Source: Atopobium sp. UBA6362 (lineage in GTDB: Bacteria > Actinomycetota > Coriobacteriia > Coriobacteriales > Atopobiaceae). From it: a stretch of DNA of 8,157 bases. The stretch is from the NCBI GenBank assembly GCA_002440065.1, contig DJRK01000142.1:1-8157 (forward strand), in the 5' to 3' direction. A program made the translations under genes and the position numbers. Positions 1-6,260 of the stretch are shown one piece after another. The notes beneath the pieces were generated by a model that was not told where the DNA came from, searched no databases, and saw only the letters and a list, made by a program, of their open reading frames with translations. Numbering within the stretch: the first letter of the stretch is position 1; each line of letters begins with the position of its first letter.

Positions 1-231
1 ACTACTGCCTTCATCGATGCAGGCTGCATCGTTTCCACCCCCACCTGCGGCCCGGGCCTGGGCGGCTACATGGGCATTCTCGCCGCCGGCGAGAAGTGCG
101 TGAGCTCCACGAACCGCAACTTCGTCGGCCGCATGGGCGACCCCACCTCCGAGGTCTACCTTGCGTCCCCGGCCGTCTGTGCCGCGTCCGCCGTCGCGGG
201 CCACATCGCCCTGCCGTCCGACCTCGACTAG
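1..231 (+). CDS. leuC: 3-isopropylmalate dehydratase large subunit, C-terminal fragment
   Basis: The 3' end of leuC enters from the left edge; 76 codons are visible, in frame from base 1 to a TAG stop. LeuC and LeuD together form the [4Fe-4S] isopropylmalate isomerase of leucine synthesis (2-isopropylmalate to 3-isopropylmalate, cytoplasmic). The visible part carries the family's C-terminal signature: a T-C-G-P-x-L-G-G-Y-M-G stretch (fragment residues 15-25), then S-S-T-N-R-N-F-V-G-R-M-G and V-Y-L-A-S-P-A-V. The separate small subunit next door and the short C-terminus suggest the archaeal/LeuC2-like type. Oddity: aconitase-family enzymes normally read C-G-x-C here, giving two of the three cluster ligands. 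This copy reads C-G-P-G, with Gly encoded by ggc at 55-57, one base from tgc. The third ligand would lie outside the window. It is the upstream gene of leuCDB. Confidence 0.93.
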   Translation, partial: TTAFIDAGCIVSTPTCGPGLGGYMGILAAGEKCVSSTNRNFVGRMGDPTSEVYLASPAVCAASAVAGHIALPSDLD

Positions 232-242
232 AAGAAAAGCAG

Positions 243-292
243 CCTTATCAATCTTTGTCACAACCTTGTCAGTTGATAAGGTTGTGACAAGG
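243..292 (+). promoter_or_regulatory. Competing inverted repeats in the leuC-leuD gap
   Basis: Most of the 77-nt gap is complementary to itself. Four half-sites are visible: CCTTATCA (243-250), CCTTGTCA (264-271), TGATAAGG (274-281) and TGACAAGG (285-292). As RNA three helices compete: 243-251 with 273-281 (9 bp), 253-267 with 278-292 (15 bp including one G-U, 10-nt loop), and 264-271 with 285-292. The first two share bases 278-281, so they cannot coexist. As DNA, 264-281 is a near-perfect 18-bp dyad of the form CCTTRTCA-gt-TGAYAAGG, which looks like an operator. No U-tract follows, so it is not an ordinary terminator. The leuD Shine-Dalgarno (about 295-301) lies just outside the longest helix. 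Its role is inferred: stoichiometry control, mRNA processing or protein binding. Confidence 0.6.
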
Positions 293-308
293 TAAGAAGG
301 GAAACCGC

Positions 309-815
309 ATGCAGTTCAAGGGAACCGTTTTCCGCTACGGGCGCGACATCGACACCGACGTCATCATCCCGGCGCGCTACCTCAACACCTCCGACCCGGC
401 CGAGCTCGCCAAGCACTGCCTCGAGGACCTCGACAAGACGTTCGTCGAGCGCGTGAAGCCCGGCGACATCGTCGTGGCCGACGAGAACTTCGGCTGCGGC
501 TCCAGCCGCGAGCACGCGCCCGTGGCCATCAAGGCGGCCGGCGTCTCCTGCGTCATCGCCAAGAGCTTTGCACGCATCTTTTACCGCAACTCGATCAACA
601 TGGGCCTGCCCATCCTCGAGTGCCCCGAGGCCTGCGACGCGATCTCCGACGGCGACACGGTGAGCGTCGACGCCGACACGGGGACCATCACGGACGAGAC
701 GACGGGCGCCGTCTTCCATGCGCAGCCGTTCCCGCCCTTCATCCAGGAAATCATCAACGAGGGCGGCCTCGTGGCGCGCACCAAGAAGAAGCTCGCCCAG
801 AAGGCCGAGGCCTAG
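309..815 (+). CDS. leuD: 3-isopropylmalate dehydratase small subunit
   Basis: LeuD is the swivel-domain partner of LeuC in isopropylmalate isomerase and contributes substrate-binding residues to the shared active site. The 168-aa product has the normal length for the short LeuD2 form. Landmarks are D-I-D-T-D-V-I-I-P near residues 13-21, A-R-Y-L-N-T (22-27) in the substrate-specificity loop, and the hallmark F-G-C-G-S-S-R-E-H-A-P at 61-71, followed by F-Y-R-N-S-I-N-M-G-L at 91-100. The ATG is preceded by a purine-rich agaaggg about 7 nt upstream. It lies 77 nt after leuC, across the competing repeats, and 57 nt before leuB, so the three genes are very probably one transcript. The C-terminus is Lys-rich. 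No abnormality is seen. Confidence 0.97.
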   Translation: MQFKGTVFRYGRDIDTDVIIPARYLNTSDPAELAKHCLEDLDKTFVERVKPGDIVVADENFGCGSSREHAPVAIKAAGVSCVIAKSFARIFYRNSINMGLPILECPEACDAISDGDTVSVDADTGTITDETTGAVFHAQPFPPFIQEIINEGGLVARTKKKLAQKAEA

Positions 816-829
816 GTGCCCCTCCCGAA

Positions 830-845
830 CCCGTTCGCGAACGGG
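830..845 (+). repeat. 16-bp perfect palindrome in the leuD-leuB gap
   Basis: CCCGTTCGCGAACGGG is a perfect inverted repeat lying 17 nt upstream of the leuB Shine-Dalgarno. As RNA it would fold into a 6-bp hairpin with a CGCG loop. No U-tract follows, so it is unlikely to be a terminator. It may be a processing or stability element within the operon mRNA, or a protein-binding dyad. Its role is unknown. Confidence 0.5.
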
Positions 846-872
846 CCCTCATCCATCGATTGGAGCTGTAAC

Positions 873-1985
873 GTGAAGAAGACCTATAAGGTGTGCTGCC
901 TGCCGGGCGACGGCATCGGACCCGAGATCATCGCCGAGGGCAAAAAGGTCCTGGCCGCCGTGGGCGCCAAGGCCGGCGTCGATTTCGCCTGCAAGGACGC
1001 GCTTATCGGCGGCGCCGCCATCGATGCGTGCGGCGACCCCCTGCCTGAGGAGACCCTTGAGGCCGCCCAGGCGTCCGACGCCGTGCTCCTCGCCTCCGTG
1101 GGCGGTCCCAAGTGGGACTCCACCGACCCCAACGCGCCGCGCCCCGAGCAGGGCCTGCTCCGCATCCGCAAGGCGCTCGGGCTCTACACGAACCTGCGCC
1201 CCGTGAAGATCTACGACGCCCTGGCCGGTGCCTCCACGCTGCGTCCCGAGGTCATCAAGGGCGTCGACATGGTGCTCGTGCGCGAGCTCACGGGCGGCCT
1301 GTACTTTGGGCGCCGCGAGCGCTTCTACGACGAGGAGGGCGCCGGCGCGAACGGCGGCCGCGGCCAGCGCGCCTACGACACGCTCGAGTACCGCGAGTAC
1401 GAGGTCGAGCGCATCGCCCGCCAGGCCTTCGAGGCCGCGCGCAAGCGCCGCAACAAGGTGACGAGCGTCGACAAGCGCAACGTGCTCGAGACCTCCCGCA
1501 TGTGGCGCGAGGTCGTTCACCGCGTGCACGACGAGGAGTACCCGGAGGTCGAGCTCGAGGACCTGCTCGTGGACAACACCGCGATGCAGCTCATCAACCG
1601 CCCGGCCGACTTCGACGTCGTCGTGACCGAGAACATGTTCGGCGACATCCTCTCCGACGAGGCCGCGCAGATCACGGGCTCGCTCGGCATGCTCGCGTCC
1701 GCGTCGCTGGGCGACGGCGTGTCGCTGTTCGAGCCCTCCGCCGGCTCCGCTCCCGACATCGCGGGGCAGGGCGTCGCGAACCCGCTCGCGCAGATCCTCT
1801 CCGTGGGCATGATGCTCACCTATGCCTTCGACATGACCGAGGAGGCCGGCTGGATAGAGTCGGCCGTCGAGCGCGTGCTGAACGAGGGCTGGCGCACCCG
1901 CGATATCGCCGACGAGGACACGCCCGCCGACCACGTCCTGGGCACCTCCGCCATGGGCGACAAGGTCGTCGAGGCGTTGCTCTAG
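873..1985 (+). CDS. leuB: 3-isopropylmalate dehydrogenase
   Basis: LeuB is the NAD-dependent oxidative decarboxylase that turns 3-isopropylmalate into 2-oxoisocaproate precursor in leucine synthesis. The product is 370 aa, normal for the family. Visible residues: G-D-G-I-G-P-E at 12-18; substrate arginines R99, R109 and R137, which align by spacing with the Thermus enzyme's R94/R104/R132; T-G-G-L-Y-F-G at 140-146; the catalytic lysine K201 in S-V-D-K; metal-binding aspartates D234, D258 and D262; and the family signature N-M-F-G-D-I-L-S-D-E from 254. G-S-A-P-D-I-A-G at 291-298 forms part of the NAD site. The frame is open back to a GTG at 816, directly after the leuD stop. I chose GTG 873 because GGAG sits 7 nt upstream and the N-terminus then matches the family. 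It is the last gene of the operon. Confidence 0.96.
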   Translation: MKKTYKVCCLPGDGIGPEIIAEGKKVLAAVGAKAGVDFACKDALIGGAAIDACGDPLPEETLEAAQASDAVLLASVGGPKWDSTDPNAPRPEQGLLRIRKALGLYTNLRPVKIYDALAGASTLRPEVIKGVDMVLVRELTGGLYFGRRERFYDEEGAGANGGRGQRAYDTLEYREYEVERIARQAFEAARKRRNKVTSVDKRNVLETSRMWREVVHRVHDEEYPEVELEDLLVDNTAMQLINRPADFDVVVTENMFGDILSDEAAQITGSLGMLASASLGDGVSLFEPSAGSAPDIAGQGVANPLAQILSVGMMLTYAFDMTEEAGWIESAVERVLNEGWRTRDIADEDTPADHVLGTSAMGDKVVEALL

Positions 1986-2011
1986 CACGAAGCTCGCTGC
2001 CAGGTTCGCGA

Positions 2012-2051
2012 AGCGGCCCGCACGTCCTTCTCGGCGTGCGGGCCGCTATTT
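2012..2051 (+). terminator. Intrinsic terminator of the leu operon
   Basis: A perfect 13-bp GC-rich stem (2012-2024 with 2035-2047) with a 10-nt loop is followed by attt. It begins 26 nt after the leuB stop. The U-tract is short but the stem is very stable. It marks the end of the leuCDB transcript. Confidence 0.85.
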
Positions 2052-2173
2052 GTGGGCGCTCAGAGGTGCATGGGGTGTTTCGCAGAGGTGCATGCAAAAG
2101 TCGGGAAAATGCCGAGAAGTGCATGTGTTTTGGGGCGTTCGGCAATGACCGGGAATACACCTCTGGCGGGGTG
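2051..2173. repeat. Dispersed intergenic repeat, copy 1
   Basis: This 123-bp stretch recurs at 3196-3318 in the same orientation at a constant offset of 1145 bp, with 8 mismatches and no gaps. All eight differences are transitions. Internally it has three copies of AGAGGTGCATG or AGAAGTGCATG (2062-2072, 2084-2094, 2115-2125) and ends with the reverse complement of the motif (tacacctctg, 2156-2165), so it has imperfect terminal inverted repeats. It starts at the tail of the leuB terminator. One plus frame is open through it, but there is no independent support for a protein. It could be a MITE-like element, a structured RNA or a protein-binding array. Confidence 0.8.
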
Positions 2174-2228
2174 CTCGCTGCGCGATGCCGTATGAAAATA
2201 GCTGTGGGCGATGACTGGAAACGGCGCG

Positions 2229-2750
2229 TCACCGGCTGGTAAGAAGGGCCGTGAGGTCTTTGGGCGAGAGGGCGGCGACGTTTGCCTTTGCTATGAGGGC
2301 GCGATCGCTGGTCACGAGGTAGTCGACCTCGGCGCGCTTCGCCGCGGCGAGCACCATGTTGTCCTCCAAATCCCAGTTGACCTTGCGGTACTTGGAAGCG
2401 AGCCAGACATCGGCGTCGTCGGCGCCGACCGCCGTGGCGTTCTCTCGCAGATTGTCTATGCAGCTCCAGGCAGTGCGCCGAAATGTTGCCATCATGGCCT
2501 CGTCGAGGACCGAACCCTCTTCGCGCGCTTTTCTCTTGAGTTCCATGATGAGCAGGGCGAAGACGTCCTGCAGTGAGCCTACGGGGTACAGGAAGAGCGC
2601 GCCGGCTTGTCTTCCTGCGGCAAAGAGCGCCCGTGCCGCGGAGTTGCCTTGCCTGAACCCGAGGTAGGCATCGAGCCAGACGTTCGTGTCGACGAGAATC
2701 CTCACGGAATCGGGGGACGCATTGAGGCCGGAGGTCGCCGCCACGCTCAT
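2229..2750 (-). CDS. PIN-domain toxin (VapC-like ribonuclease)
   Basis: The 173-aa protein fits the PIN-domain nuclease fold, the toxin half of a type II toxin-antitoxin pair; such toxins are usually Mg2+-dependent RNases. After a poorly conserved start, residues 18-27 read I-L-V-D-T-N-V-W-L-D, with the first metal-binding Asp at D21. The late acidic cluster D-L-E-D at 127-130 and T-S-D (D149) in Y-L-V-T-S-D-R-A-L supply the remaining metal-site acids. This layout is closer to the PIN_3-type subfamily than to short VapC. Its ATG overlaps the upstream antitoxin's TGA by 4 nt (ATGA, 2747-2750), so translation is probably coupled; GAGG lies 6 nt upstream. Toxic activity and RNA target are inferred. 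No clear terminator is visible after its stop. Confidence 0.85.
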   Translation of the reverse strand: MSVAATSGLNASPDSVRILVDTNVWLDAYLGFRQGNSAARALFAAGRQAGALFLYPVGSLQDVFALLIMELKRKAREEGSVLDEAMMATFRRTAWSCIDNLRENATAVGADDADVWLASKYRKVNWDLEDNMVLAAAKRAEVDYLVTSDRALIAKANVAALSPKDLTALLTSR

Positions 2751-3091
2751 ATGAGGCCTCTTTCCTGCAGACGCTCCTCCATGGATGCCTCTAGGAGCTC
2801 GTTATCGGTGGGGGAGGGCCGCGTATCGGTGGGGAAACTCAACCTAAGCTGGGCGAGAGCCCCGTCTACGATTCCTGGTCCTGGGAGGTCCGGTTCCGGA
2901 GCCGAGCTCGTTGCCGGCGAGAAAAGAAGCCGCATCGCTTGGCTCAGCCCTTCTCCGCGATCGGAAGCTCTTTCCCACAGCGCGCGGATGGCTTCGGAAG
3001 GTGAGACGCCGACGCTCGCAAGCGCAGCGTCGCCGGCATCTTTGAGCGCGCGTGGAATCCTGACGTTGAGTTGCGTCATCGTGCCAGGCAT
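2747..3091 (-). CDS. RelB/DinJ-family antitoxin
   Basis: The 114-aa protein has a ribbon-helix-helix N-terminus typical of RelB/DinJ antitoxins: a beta strand T-Q-L-N-V-R-I-P (6-13), a helix, and V-S-P-S-E-A-I-R-A-L-W (29-39) as the turn and second helix. The remainder is Pro/Ser-rich and ends in an acidic and basic helix, probably the part that wraps the toxin. The antitoxin should bind both the PIN toxin and its own promoter. The frame is open further upstream to 3238, into the repeat. I chose the ATG at 3091 because AGGAGG lies 4 nt before it and homologous RHH proteins start here. The next ATG, four codons on, is too far from that site. RelB-like antitoxins more often pair with RelE/YafQ toxins; here the partner is PIN-type. 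Confidence 0.82.
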   Translation of the reverse strand: MPGTMTQLNVRIPRALKDAGDAALASVGVSPSEAIRALWERASDRGEGLSQAMRLLFSPATSSAPEPDLPGPGIVDGALAQLRLSFPTDTRPSPTDNELLEASMEERLQERGLI

Positions 3092-3118
3092 TCGTCCTCC
3101 TCGCTGGGGCTTTTCATT

Positions 3119-3158
3119 ACGTATAGCAAGTATAGCAGATAGCACATGACATCTGCTA
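3119..3158 (-). promoter_or_regulatory. Promoter and candidate operator of the RelB/PIN operon
   Basis: On the minus strand an extended -10, TGCTATACT (3137 to 3129), lies about 40 nt before the antitoxin start. A second TGCTATACG follows immediately downstream, making a tandem GCTATAC repeat. Overlapping it is a perfect 8-bp inverted repeat, TAGCAGAT (3133-3140) with ATCTGCTA (3151-3158), separated by 10 bp. A dyad that overlaps the -10 suits autorepression by the RHH antitoxin. No good -35 is seen, consistent with an extended -10 promoter. Function is inferred. Confidence 0.55.
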
Positions 3159-3195
3159 CCAGGCGTTTCTTGGCATGCGCCTCTATGTGAGTTGG

Positions 3196-3318
3196 TGTGG
3201 GCGCTCAGAGGTGTATGAGGTGTTTTGCAGAGGTGCATGCAAAAGTCGGGAAAATGCCGAGAAGTGCATGTGTCTTGGGGCGTTTGGCAACGACCGGGAA
3301 TACACCTCTGACGGGGCG
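3196..3318. repeat. Dispersed intergenic repeat, copy 2
   Basis: This is the second copy of the 123-bp repeat, in the same orientation as copy 1. Its terminal inverted repeats are better preserved: TCAGAGGTGTA (3205-3215) and TACACCTCTGA (3301-3311) are perfectly complementary over 11 bp. It lies upstream of the toxin-antitoxin promoter and just beyond the mgtA terminator. The two copies therefore frame the whole toxin-antitoxin operon with little else between them. Confidence 0.8.
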
Positions 3319-3349
3319 CCCCTCACAACGGCGAGAAGGGCTTCCCACC

Positions 3350-3378
3350 AAAAGGCGTGCGGGCCCGAGGGAGCACGC
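3350..3378 (-). terminator. Probable mgtA terminator
   Basis: On the minus strand, 4 nt after the mgtA stop, GCGTGC (3378-3373) pairs with GCACGC (3360-3355) across a 12-nt loop, followed by a C and four T residues (3353-3350). It is a modest hairpin, and its position is right for the end of the mgtA transcript. Confidence 0.5.
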
Positions 3379-3381
3379 TCG

Positions 3382-6129
3382 CTACAGCAGCTCGCCGTGT
3401 CGACGCACGTAGCGGCGCTTGGCCAGGGAGACGAGCACGATGTAGCCCACGACGACGCAGGCGAGGAGCGCGAAGAACTGCGGCGGCAGCGCGCAGAAGT
3501 CGAGCGCGGCTCCGAGCGGGGTGAACGGGAGCGCCGTCACCGCGGCGATACCGATGGCGCCGAGGGCCGTGAGGAGCCCGGAGGCGCGGCTCTGCGCGAA
3601 GGGCACGAGCTCCGTGCGGATGAGGTGTACGACGAGCGTCTGCGTCCACATGCTCTCGATGAACCATCCCGCCTGGAACACGGCGACGAAGACGGCCTGC
3701 CCCGCGGCGTCGAGCGAGCCCCAGGCGCCGCCCACTGCGAGAGGGCAGATCCAGAAGAAGAGCGCCGCAAAGGTCGCGATGTCGAAGACCGAGCTCAAAG
3801 GGCCGAAGGAGAACATGAAATCCTTGATGCTTCCCGTGTCCCAGCGCCGCGGCGTGCGTACCATGGCGTCGTCCACGTTGTCCCAGGGCACGGCCGTGCA
3901 CGTGAGGTCGTAGATGAGGTTGAGCAGGAGCAGTTGGACGGCGGTCATGGGGAGGAACGGCAGGAAGAGCGCCGCGACCAGGACCGAGAAGATGTTGCCG
4001 AAGTTCGAGCTCACGGTCATCTTCACGTACTTGATCATGTTCGCGTAGGTGCGGCGGCCGCACTCGATGCCGCGCTCGAGCACCATGAGGTCCTTCTCGA
4101 GCAGGATGATGTCGGCCGCCTCGCGCGCCACGTCGACGGCGGAGTCAACGGAAATGCCGCAGTCGCTCTCGCGCATGGCAGCCGCGTCGTTCACGCCGTC
4201 GCCCATGAAGCCCACGGCGTGCCCGAGCCCGCGCAGCGTTCCCACGACGCGCGCCTTCTGGGACGGGGAGAGCTTGGCGAAGACGCTCGTCTCCTGGACG
4301 CGCTCGGCGAGCTCCTCGTCTGAGAGCTGCTCGACCTGGGTGCCGGTCAGGACGCCCTCGACGGGGATGCCGATGCTCGCGCACACGTGCTCGGCCACGC
4401 GGGCGGAGTCGCCGGTCAGGACCTTGGTCTGGACGCCATGGGTCGCCAGCGCGCGGATGGCGTCGGCGGAGCTCGCCTTGGGCGGGTCGAGGAACGCGAG
4501 GTAGCCGATGAGGGTCAGGTTGCGCTCGTCCTCGACGGTGAGGGAGGCGGCGCCTGCGGGGTCGGACTTGCGGGCGACGCCCAGGACGCGCATCCCCTCG
4601 TTCGCCAGGTCCTCGGCCCGGGCAAGGACGCGGGTGCGCTCGTCTGCGGTGAGCAGGCGCACACGGCCGTCGACCTCGACGTCCGTGCACACGGCCAGGA
4701 CCTCTTCGATCGCGCCCTTGCAGATGAGGCGCGTCTGGCCGGAGGCATCTCCCACGACGACCGAGAGACGGCGGCGCTCGAAGTCGAACGGCAGCTCGTC
4801 GATGCCGTGCCAGCGCTCGGCAAGCTCCTCGGCGGTGGCGGGCGCGTCGGCGGCGGCGACCTCGTCGGTGCCGACCTCCTGCGCGCGCTCGATGATGGCC
4901 CGGTCGATGAGGTTCTTCACGCCGGTGGAGAAATAGCTGTTCAGGAAGGCGTAGCGCAACACGCGGGCATCCTCGCGGCCGTTCACGTCAAGGTGGCGCT
5001 CGAGCACGATGCGGTCTTCGGTGAGGGTGCCGGTCTTATCGGTGCACAGGACGTCGATCGCCCCGAGGTCCTGGATGGCGTCGAGGCGCTTCACGATGAC
5101 GCGGTCGCGGCTCAGGTCGACCGACCCTTTGCCCAGGCAGCACGTCACGAGCATGGGGAGCATCTCGGGCGTGAGGCCCACGGCCACGGAGAGCGAGAAG
5201 AGCAGCGCCGCGAGCCAGTCGCCTTTGGTCACGCCCGATATCACGAGGACGATGGGGAGCATGACGGCCATGAGCCGCATGAGCAGCTTGCTCGTGGAGG
5301 AGATGCCCTCGTCGAAGGCGGTCTGGCGCTTACGGCCCGCAAGGGTGCCGGTCGCCTCGCCGAACATCGTGCGTGCCCCGGTCGCGACCACGACGCCGCG
5401 CGCGTTGCCCGAGATCACGGTCGAGCCCATGAAGGCGAGGTCGTTGAGGTCGGTGAGGGCGGTCTTTGCGGCGTCGGCGGTGCAGCCCGGGAACGAGGCG
5501 AGCTTCTCGACCGGCTCGGACTCGCCCGTGAGGGAAGACTGGCTCACAAAGAGGTCGCGGGCCGAGAAGATGCGCAGGTCGGTCGGCACGACGTCGCCCG
5601 AGGAGAGGTGGACGACGTCGCCGACCACGATCTCGTCGATCGGGGTCTCGTTGCCGCCGTCCCCGTCGCGCTCGACCTCCGCGCAGGTCTCGATCATCTG
5701 GGCGAGCGACTCGGCGGCAACGGCGCTCTTCTCGTCCTGGACGAACCGCATCGCTCCCGAGACGAGGACCATGATGCCGATGATGACGGGCGTGGTGATG
5801 TCGCGGCTCCCCGCATCGGCGAAGACCCAGTCCGTAAGGACCGAGACCGCGGCGATGAGCACGAGGATGTAGGTGAAGGGGTCGGCGAAGGCCGCAAGGA
5901 GGCGCAGCAAGAAGGGCTTCTTTGCGGCGGTCGCGGTGGAATTCGCGCCCCAGAAGGCGCGGGCCTCGTCGACCTGGCCGGAAGAGAGGCCTTCCTCGCA
6001 GGTATTGAGCTCGGAGAATAGCTCGCGCATGGGGGATACCGCCACGTGGCGCAGCCATTCCTGCTGGGCGGGCGCCGCGCTCTTCTGGGCTCGCACGGCG
6101 GTGCGTGAGGTGAGGGTACGCTTGGTCAT
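3382..6129 (-). CDS. mgtA: Magnesium-importing P-type ATPase (type IIIB)
   Basis: This inner-membrane pump uses ATP to import Mg2+. The 915-aa product matches MgtA/MgtB in length and architecture: a charged cytoplasmic N-terminus, M1-M2 around residues 84-130, an actuator domain with T-G-E-S at 201-204, M3-M4 around 283-330 with the ion-pathway motif P-E-M-L-P (321-325), the phosphorylation site D364 in C-T-D-K-T-G-T-L-T, L-T-G-D at 571-574, the hinge G-D-G-V-N-D at 643-648, and M5-M10 from about 705. No key motif is missing. The frame is open upstream to 6222, through the leader terminator. ATG 6129 is chosen because GAGGT lies just before it (GAGG at 6139-6136) and homologous N-termini begin similarly. 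The leader suggests regulation by attenuation. Confidence 0.96.
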   Translation of the reverse strand: MTKRTLTSRTAVRAQKSAAPAQQEWLRHVAVSPMRELFSELNTCEEGLSSGQVDEARAFWGANSTATAAKKPFLLRLLAAFADPFTYILVLIAAVSVLTDWVFADAGSRDITTPVIIGIMVLVSGAMRFVQDEKSAVAAESLAQMIETCAEVERDGDGGNETPIDEIVVGDVVHLSSGDVVPTDLRIFSARDLFVSQSSLTGESEPVEKLASFPGCTADAAKTALTDLNDLAFMGSTVISGNARGVVVATGARTMFGEATGTLAGRKRQTAFDEGISSTSKLLMRLMAVMLPIVLVISGVTKGDWLAALLFSLSVAVGLTPEMLPMLVTCCLGKGSVDLSRDRVIVKRLDAIQDLGAIDVLCTDKTGTLTEDRIVLERHLDVNGREDARVLRYAFLNSYFSTGVKNLIDRAIIERAQEVGTDEVAAADAPATAEELAERWHGIDELPFDFERRRLSVVVGDASGQTRLICKGAIEEVLAVCTDVEVDGRVRLLTADERTRVLARAEDLANEGMRVLGVARKSDPAGAASLTVEDERNLTLIGYLAFLDPPKASSADAIRALATHGVQTKVLTGDSARVAEHVCASIGIPVEGVLTGTQVEQLSDEELAERVQETSVFAKLSPSQKARVVGTLRGLGHAVGFMGDGVNDAAAMRESDCGISVDSAVDVAREAADIILLEKDLMVLERGIECGRRTYANMIKYVKMTVSSNFGNIFSVLVAALFLPFLPMTAVQLLLLNLIYDLTCTAVPWDNVDDAMVRTPRRWDTGSIKDFMFSFGPLSSVFDIATFAALFFWICPLAVGGAWGSLDAAGQAVFVAVFQAGWFIESMWTQTLVVHLIRTELVPFAQSRASGLLTALGAIGIAAVTALPFTPLGAALDFCALPPQFFALLACVVVGYIVLVSLAKRRYVRRHGELL

Positions 6130-6156
6130 GGCGCACCTCGCAATCTCGGGAGATAG

Positions 6157-6187
6157 AAAAAGGGCCGTCCCGTTCGCGGGACAGCCC
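6157..6187 (-). terminator. Intrinsic terminator in the mgtA leader (attenuator)
   Basis: On the minus strand GGGCTGTCCCG (6187-6177) pairs with CGGGACGGCCC (6172-6162). This gives 11 bp with one G-U and a CGAA tetraloop, followed directly by five T (6161-6157). It lies after the leader ORF and 27 nt before the mgtA start codon, so it would stop transcription before mgtA unless prevented. A terminator placed between a promoter and its own gene is the mark of an attenuator. I could not identify a convincing antiterminator by eye. Confidence 0.8.
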
Positions 6188-6209
6188 CTGAAGGCGCGTA
6201 CATGACGCG

Positions 6210-6260
6210 GCCGAGCATGCATCGTCGCGGATGGGCGCGACGAGTCCGGCTATGCTCGGC
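6210..6260 (-). promoter_or_regulatory. Nested stem-loop overlapping the leader ORF stop
   Basis: In the mgtA leader GCCGAGCAT (6260-6252) pairs with ATGCTCGGC (6218-6210). Inside it a second helix, TCGTCGCG (6243-6236) with CGCGACGA (6229-6222), closes a 6-nt loop. The outer 5' arm covers the last codons of the leader ORF up to the T of its TAG stop. A ribosome finishing the peptide would therefore block the outer stem. A further 5-bp stem (6209-6205 with 6199-6195) fills the space before the terminator. The structures are seen in sequence; their regulatory role is inferred. Confidence 0.55.

Noticed and set aside
816..872. leuB starting at GTG 816 directly after the leuD stop
   Set aside because: It adds 19 residues unlike LeuB N-termini, spans a 16-bp palindrome, and lacks a suitable ribosome-binding site; GTG 873 has GGAG at 7 nt.
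849..1988. Minus-strand open frame of 379 codons opposite leuB
   Set aside because: Antisense shadow with low-complexity composition; leuB on the plus strand has complete catalytic and signature residues.
2051..3318. CRISPR array or insertion sequence from the paired repeats
   Set aside because: Only two long copies are present, no short regular spacers, and no transposase gene between or beside them.
3175..4323. Plus-strand open frame of 382 codons spanning repeat copy 2 and the end of mgtA
   Set aside because: The translated repeat portion recurs in copy 1 because the DNA repeats, and the remainder is antisense to mgtA with biased composition. There is no evidence of a protein.
4387..6021. 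Plus-strand open frame of 544 codons opposite mgtA
   Set aside because: Shadow of mgtA in high-GC DNA: rich in Gly, Arg, His, Asp and Glu with no recognisable domain, while the minus strand encodes all P-type ATPase motifs.
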